Shown piece after piece: positions 60,746 to 64,000 of a stretch of 64,000 nucleotides of DNA (position 1 is the stretch's first letter; every line of letters begins with the position of its first letter). This stretch comes from Xanthomonas sp. GPE 39 (GTDB lineage Bacteria > Pseudomonadota > Gammaproteobacteria > Xanthomonadales > Xanthomonadaceae). The stretch covers positions 3,355,456-3,419,455 of the forward strand of contig NZ_JZHZ01000007.1 of the NCBI RefSeq assembly GCF_000963005.1, read 5' to 3'. The notes beneath the pieces are model-generated. The model saw only the letters and a program-made list of their open reading frames with translations. It was not told the origin of the DNA and made no database searches. The position numbers and the translations under genes are program-made.

Positions 60746-62824
60746 TCAGGTTTCAGGGTAGCCCAGGCGCACCGCAACCGGCGTGAGCAGGGCGAACGCG
60801 GCAGCCAGCGGCCCCGCATAGGCGCGCCAGTGGCCGGCGGCCAGACGCGGCGGGCCGAGCGTGGGCACGGTCGGAAAGGCGACACCGAACGCTTGCTCCA
60901 GGGCTGCGGCCACAGCGGCCGGATCAGTCTCGATGCCGTCCAGCCGCAGTAGCCGGTGCGGGTACAGGTCCTGCGCATGCAGCGTGGCGATCTGCTCCAG
61001 CACCGCCGCCAGCCAGCGCGCGCCGACCTCCGGCGAGGGCAGTTGCAGCGGTGCCGGAGCACCATTGGCCAGCCAGTCCAGCAGCATATCGCGCGGGTCG
61101 CGCAGCACGATCAGCAAGCGCCCTTCCGGCAGATGCGGGCGCAGCGCCCGCAGCAAGGCGTTGTCCCACCACAGCAACCAGTCAACGATGTTGCCATCGC
61201 CAATGCCACGCGCCGGCAACTGCGCGCGCCACTCGGCGACCAGCGCCGCGCCGTCCAGCGCGCCGCTATCGAGTTCGCCGACACTGCGGTAGCGCTGCAA
61301 GCCATCGCTGGGCGGCTGGGCACCGAAACGGTCACCACGCAACACCGGACTGGCCGCACCCAACACCGCAATCACCCGTTCCACGCCGCTGCCGGGCGCG
61401 CCCCAGACAAACAACGGCCGTGCCTGCGTATGCGCCTGCACCGTCGCCAACGGCGGCCATGGCGACAGCGCATCCTGGCCCAGCGGCGGCAACGGCAAAC
61501 GGTGCGCTTGTTGTTCCTGCTGAAATGTCAGCCACGTCGCCAGCGCATCCTCGACGCGACCAGCGGCATCCTGCACCGCCGCCAGCCACGGCCGCAGAAT
61601 GGTCCGGTTCTGCTCAGGCAGACGCTGCATCAAGCCGCACACGTGATCGATGGCCGCCGCGTGTTCACCGCGTTCCAGCATCGCCTCGACCAGCCGCTCC
61701 TCGCCGCTGATCCGACCCGGCTCTAGCGCCACGATACGCTGGGCCACCGCCTCGCCCTGGTCGCGCTCGCCGGCCATGTCGTGCACCCGCATTTGTGCCT
61801 CCAACGCCGGCACGTGCGCGGGCATGGCGGCCTGCCAGCGCGCGATCAACGCACGTGCCTCGGCACCGCCCACCGGCTCCAGCGCCAGCCGTGCCAACCA
61901 CAGGTCATGGGCGTCGGTCGTGCTGGTCAGCGCCGCTTCAAGGGTCGCGCGCGCCTCGTCGAGCGTGCCCAGACGCTGCCAGGCGATCAGCGCCGCGTGC
62001 AGTGTGCGGCGATCGGCGGGAGCCGCAGCCAGGGCCGGACGCAGATGCTCCAGCGCCTGCGCCGGTCGGTCGGCCTGCAAGGCGTATTCGCCGGCCAGGC
62101 GGCGCATGTTGGCGGTATCGCCGGCAGGATCGGCCAGCACCGTTTCCAGCGCGGCAATGGCATCCTCGAGGCGGCCCTGACGATGCGCGAGCTGCGCGAC
62201 CAGCGCCATCATCGGCACACTGGTCCCAGGAGTGAGTGTGGCGACCCGGCGGAACGCCGTCTCGGCGAAGGCCAGATGCTGTTTGTCCAGATAAGCAAAG
62301 CCCAGCGCGTAGAGCAGGCGCGGATCGTCCGGCACGGCATTGCTGGCATGCGACAGCAAGGCCAGCGCGCGGTCGGCCTCGCCACGGCGCAGCGCCAGCA
62401 TGCCGTCCAACCCGAGCAACTGCGGATGCTCCGGCTGCAACCGCGCGGCGGTGCGACTCAACCGCTCCACTTCGTCCAGGTCGCCACGGCCCAGGGCCAG
62501 ATGCCCGCGCATGATGTAGGCCATGAACGCGTTGGGATCCAGCGCCGCCGTCTGTGCCAATGCGACTTCGGCCTGGGCCATGTCGTTGGCACCCACCAAC
62601 ATGCTGGCGCGCAGCAGATGCAATTGCGCATCTTCCGGCGCCAGCGCAATCGCCCGGTCGATGCTGTCCAGGGCCTCGGCGGTATCACCATGCTGCTGCC
62701 GCGCCAGCGCCAACCAGCGCTGCGCTTGTGCATCGTCGGCGGCTTGTGCCGCCCAGGCCTGGGCAAGACGCAGGGCATCGGCGGTGTCCTGGCGGCGTAG
62801 GGCGTCGAGAATGGACTCGTGCAT
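60746..62824 (-). CDS. TPR-repeat protein with C-terminal sulfotransferase-like domain
   Basis: This 692-residue cytoplasmic protein has residues ~1-460 made of tetratricopeptide repeats. Residues ~465-690 resemble a PAPS-dependent sulfotransferase: RPLFVWGAPGSGVERVIAVL stands where the 5'-phosphosulfate loop GxPRSGTT would be, and LLIVLRDPRDMLLDWLAN matches the 3'-phosphate-binding RxPxD motif. The loop lacks the usual Arg-Ser-Gly-Thr, so activity is uncertain. TPR-sulfotransferase fusions are common in Xanthomonadaceae, with unknown acceptors. It is not next to sulfate-activation genes. Confidence 0.85.
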   Translation of the reverse strand: MHESILDALRRQDTADALRLAQAWAAQAADDAQAQRWLALARQQHGDTAEALDSIDRAIALAPEDAQLHLLRASMLVGANDMAQAEVALAQTAALDPNAFMAYIMRGHLALGRGDLDEVERLSRTAARLQPEHPQLLGLDGMLALRRGEADRALALLSHASNAVPDDPRLLYALGFAYLDKQHLAFAETAFRRVATLTPGTSVPMMALVAQLAHRQGRLEDAIAALETVLADPAGDTANMRRLAGEYALQADRPAQALEHLRPALAAAPADRRTLHAALIAWQRLGTLDEARATLEAALTSTTDAHDLWLARLALEPVGGAEARALIARWQAAMPAHVPALEAQMRVHDMAGERDQGEAVAQRIVALEPGRISGEERLVEAMLERGEHAAAIDHVCGLMQRLPEQNRTILRPWLAAVQDAAGRVEDALATWLTFQQEQQAHRLPLPPLGQDALSPWPPLATVQAHTQARPLFVWGAPGSGVERVIAVLGAASPVLRGDRFGAQPPSDGLQRYRSVGELDSGALDGAALVAEWRAQLPARGIGDGNIVDWLLWWDNALLRALRPHLPEGRLLIVLRDPRDMLLDWLANGAPAPLQLPSPEVGARWLAAVLEQIATLHAQDLYPHRLLRLDGIETDPAAVAAALEQAFGVAFPTVPTLGPPRLAAGHWRAYAGPLAAAFALLTPVAVRLGYPET

Positions 62825-62900
62825 GGTGCTCTGGCTGAAGACAAACCCACATTGTAGCGGGGGTGCCCGGCCAATCCGCAGCGACGCGGCGGTGCAGGAT

Positions 62901-63893
62901 TTAGGACGTCACCAGCCCCTGGGTCAGGCGCTCGGCCACCCACCGCTCGGCGAAACCGTCACCACGGGCGTTTTCGATGAAACCGCAATGCCCACCCCAG
63001 CGCGCAATCTCCAGCCGCGCCAAGGCCGGCAGGCGCAAACTGCGGAAATCGTCCAGGGGAATCACCGGATCGTCCTCGGCCATCAGAATGTCGGCCGGTA
63101 CGTGCAGGCCCAATAGACGCTCGCCAGCAATGCTGTAGCTATCGAAATACGCATCCAGGCTGGCGAAACCCGCGTGCCGCTGCGCCAGCCACCCCATCAA
63201 TCCGCGCATGTCCAGCGCCAGCGTGGCATCGTCGTAACCATGTTGGTCCGGAAACAGTTCGCGCTTGCGCATCAGCGATCCGCGCCAATTCCGGCGGAAA
63301 TACCAATCGTAGAACTGCGGGCCGTTCTCGACGCGCTGCATGGCGGCAGCCGGATCCAGCAACGGACACACCGCAGCCACGCGTTGCAGCGGCAAGCCGG
63401 CCACCGGTGCGCGCAAGGCCAGACGCAATGCGAAATTGCCGCCAAGCGAATAGCCAGCGACCAACAGCATCGGTGCCGGGAAACGCCGCCATAGATCGCA
63501 GGCGGCATTGAACACCTCGTCCAGACGATCGGAATGGAACAGGTCCACGTTGAGGTGGTGGGTATCGCCGTGATCGCGGAAATTGAGTCGAAACACCTGG
63601 TAACCACGGGCAACCATCTGTGCGGCGGTCAAAAACATGTAGCTCGAATCGGCACTGCCTTCCCAACCGTGCAACAGCAACACTGTGCCGAGCGGGGCGG
63701 CATCGGCCGGCACGCTCAACCAGCCCTGCAGGCGCACGCCATCGCCGCCATCGAGGATATGCGAGGTGGTGATCGCACCGCTGGCGACAAGCAATTGTTC
63801 GCCACGACGCACGCGCAACAGGCTGGACCCCAGCACCGATTGCAGGTGGGGATTGCGCAACCAGCGTGGGGGAGAGTAATCGGTTGCATTCAT
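62901..63893 (-). CDS. YheT-type alpha/beta hydrolase
   Basis: This 330-residue protein begins with the family's PPRWLRNPHLQSVLGS segment. The nucleophile elbow is VAGYSLGGNFALRLAL (Ser), the oxyanion region LLLHGWEGSADSSYM and the catalytic His WGGHCGFIEN. YheT family members are esterase/lipase-like with unclear substrates. The ATG at 63893 is preferred to the frame's 63938. Confidence 0.92.
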   Translation of the reverse strand: MNATDYSPPRWLRNPHLQSVLGSSLLRVRRGEQLLVASGAITTSHILDGGDGVRLQGWLSVPADAAPLGTVLLLHGWEGSADSSYMFLTAAQMVARGYQVFRLNFRDHGDTHHLNVDLFHSDRLDEVFNAACDLWRRFPAPMLLVAGYSLGGNFALRLALRAPVAGLPLQRVAAVCPLLDPAAAMQRVENGPQFYDWYFRRNWRGSLMRKRELFPDQHGYDDATLALDMRGLMGWLAQRHAGFASLDAYFDSYSIAGERLLGLHVPADILMAEDDPVIPLDDFRSLRLPALARLEIARWGGHCGFIENARGDGFAERWVAERLTQGLVTS

Positions 63894-63960
63894 GGGAGAT
63901 GAGCTTGCATGCAAAGAGGGAGGGTAACCTGTAACCACGGTGCGACCGGTGTTCCAGGGT

Positions 63961-64000
63961 TCAGCCTTGTTCCATTGCCGTGACGATGCGCGCGCGCGCT
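63961..64000 (-). CDS. Possible 3' end of a further gene running off the window
   Basis: On the minus strand the last 40 nt can be read as ARARIVTAMEQG followed by a stop. This looks like the C-terminus of a real protein, but it is too short to identify. Confidence 0.3.
   Translation of the reverse strand, partial: ARARIVTAMEQG

Overview
The window is a high-GC, gene-dense chromosomal segment of a Xanthomonadaceae bacterium, almost certainly Xanthomonas. Supporting markers are an Ax21-type outer-membrane protein, the oleABCD long-chain olefin genes in Xanthomonas-like form, the rhodanese-secB-gpsA block, hemD-hemX-hemY, and a hydroxycinnamate catabolic cluster joined to pobA/pobR. An early-branching species such as the X. 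albilineans group would fit, but that is a guess. About fifty genes are supported. I saw no rRNA, tRNA, insertion sequence or prophage.

Layout. (1) 67-10253: aromatic catabolism. An ech-fcs-MFS-marR-porin-aldehyde dehydrogenase block on the minus strand, followed by pobA with divergent pobR, encodes conversion of p-coumarate/ferulate-type acids to 4-hydroxybenzoate/vanillate-type acids and then protocatechuate. (2) 10645-13402: a SulP anion transporter and a cyclic-nucleotide-binding/GGDEF protein with a variant signature motif. (3) 13769-25667: a complete type I-F CRISPR-Cas locus, cas1, cas2-3 fusion, csy1, csy2, csy3, csy4, then an array of 55 repeats and 54 spacers whose last repeat is degenerate. 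(4) 25777-33339: housekeeping genes, including an M3 peptidase lipoprotein, an acyltransferase, arfB, truC, ubiB and ubiJ. (5) 33397-40167: the olefin pathway oleD, oleC, oleB, oleA (all minus strand). It is interrupted by a cysteine-cluster gene, a small secreted protein and the decayed remains of a Fic-family gene. (6) 40269-50563: small envelope proteins, trmL, Ax21, gpsA-secB-rhodanese, a thioesterase, hemDXY and a thiolase. (7) 50666-64000: a degenerate Cu/Zn-SOD-like lipoprotein, the nitrogen regulon ntrC-ntrB / amtB / P-II / glnA with a sigma-54 promoter and NtrC sites before glnA, uppP, a PEBP protein, a TPR-sulfotransferase fusion and a YheT-type hydrolase.

Most notable observations. 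Two CRISPR spacers 1 kb apart overlap by 21 nt and rebuild 43 nt of one target. One spacer thereby shows that the other's protospacer has a 5'-CC flank, the known type I-F PAM. A Fic AMPylase-type pseudogene lies between oleA and oleB. The SodC-like protein has lost the bridging histidine and two zinc ligands. A small secreted protein is built of three tandem motifs. The glnA control region has a perfect sigma-54 consensus with three NtrC-like dyads.
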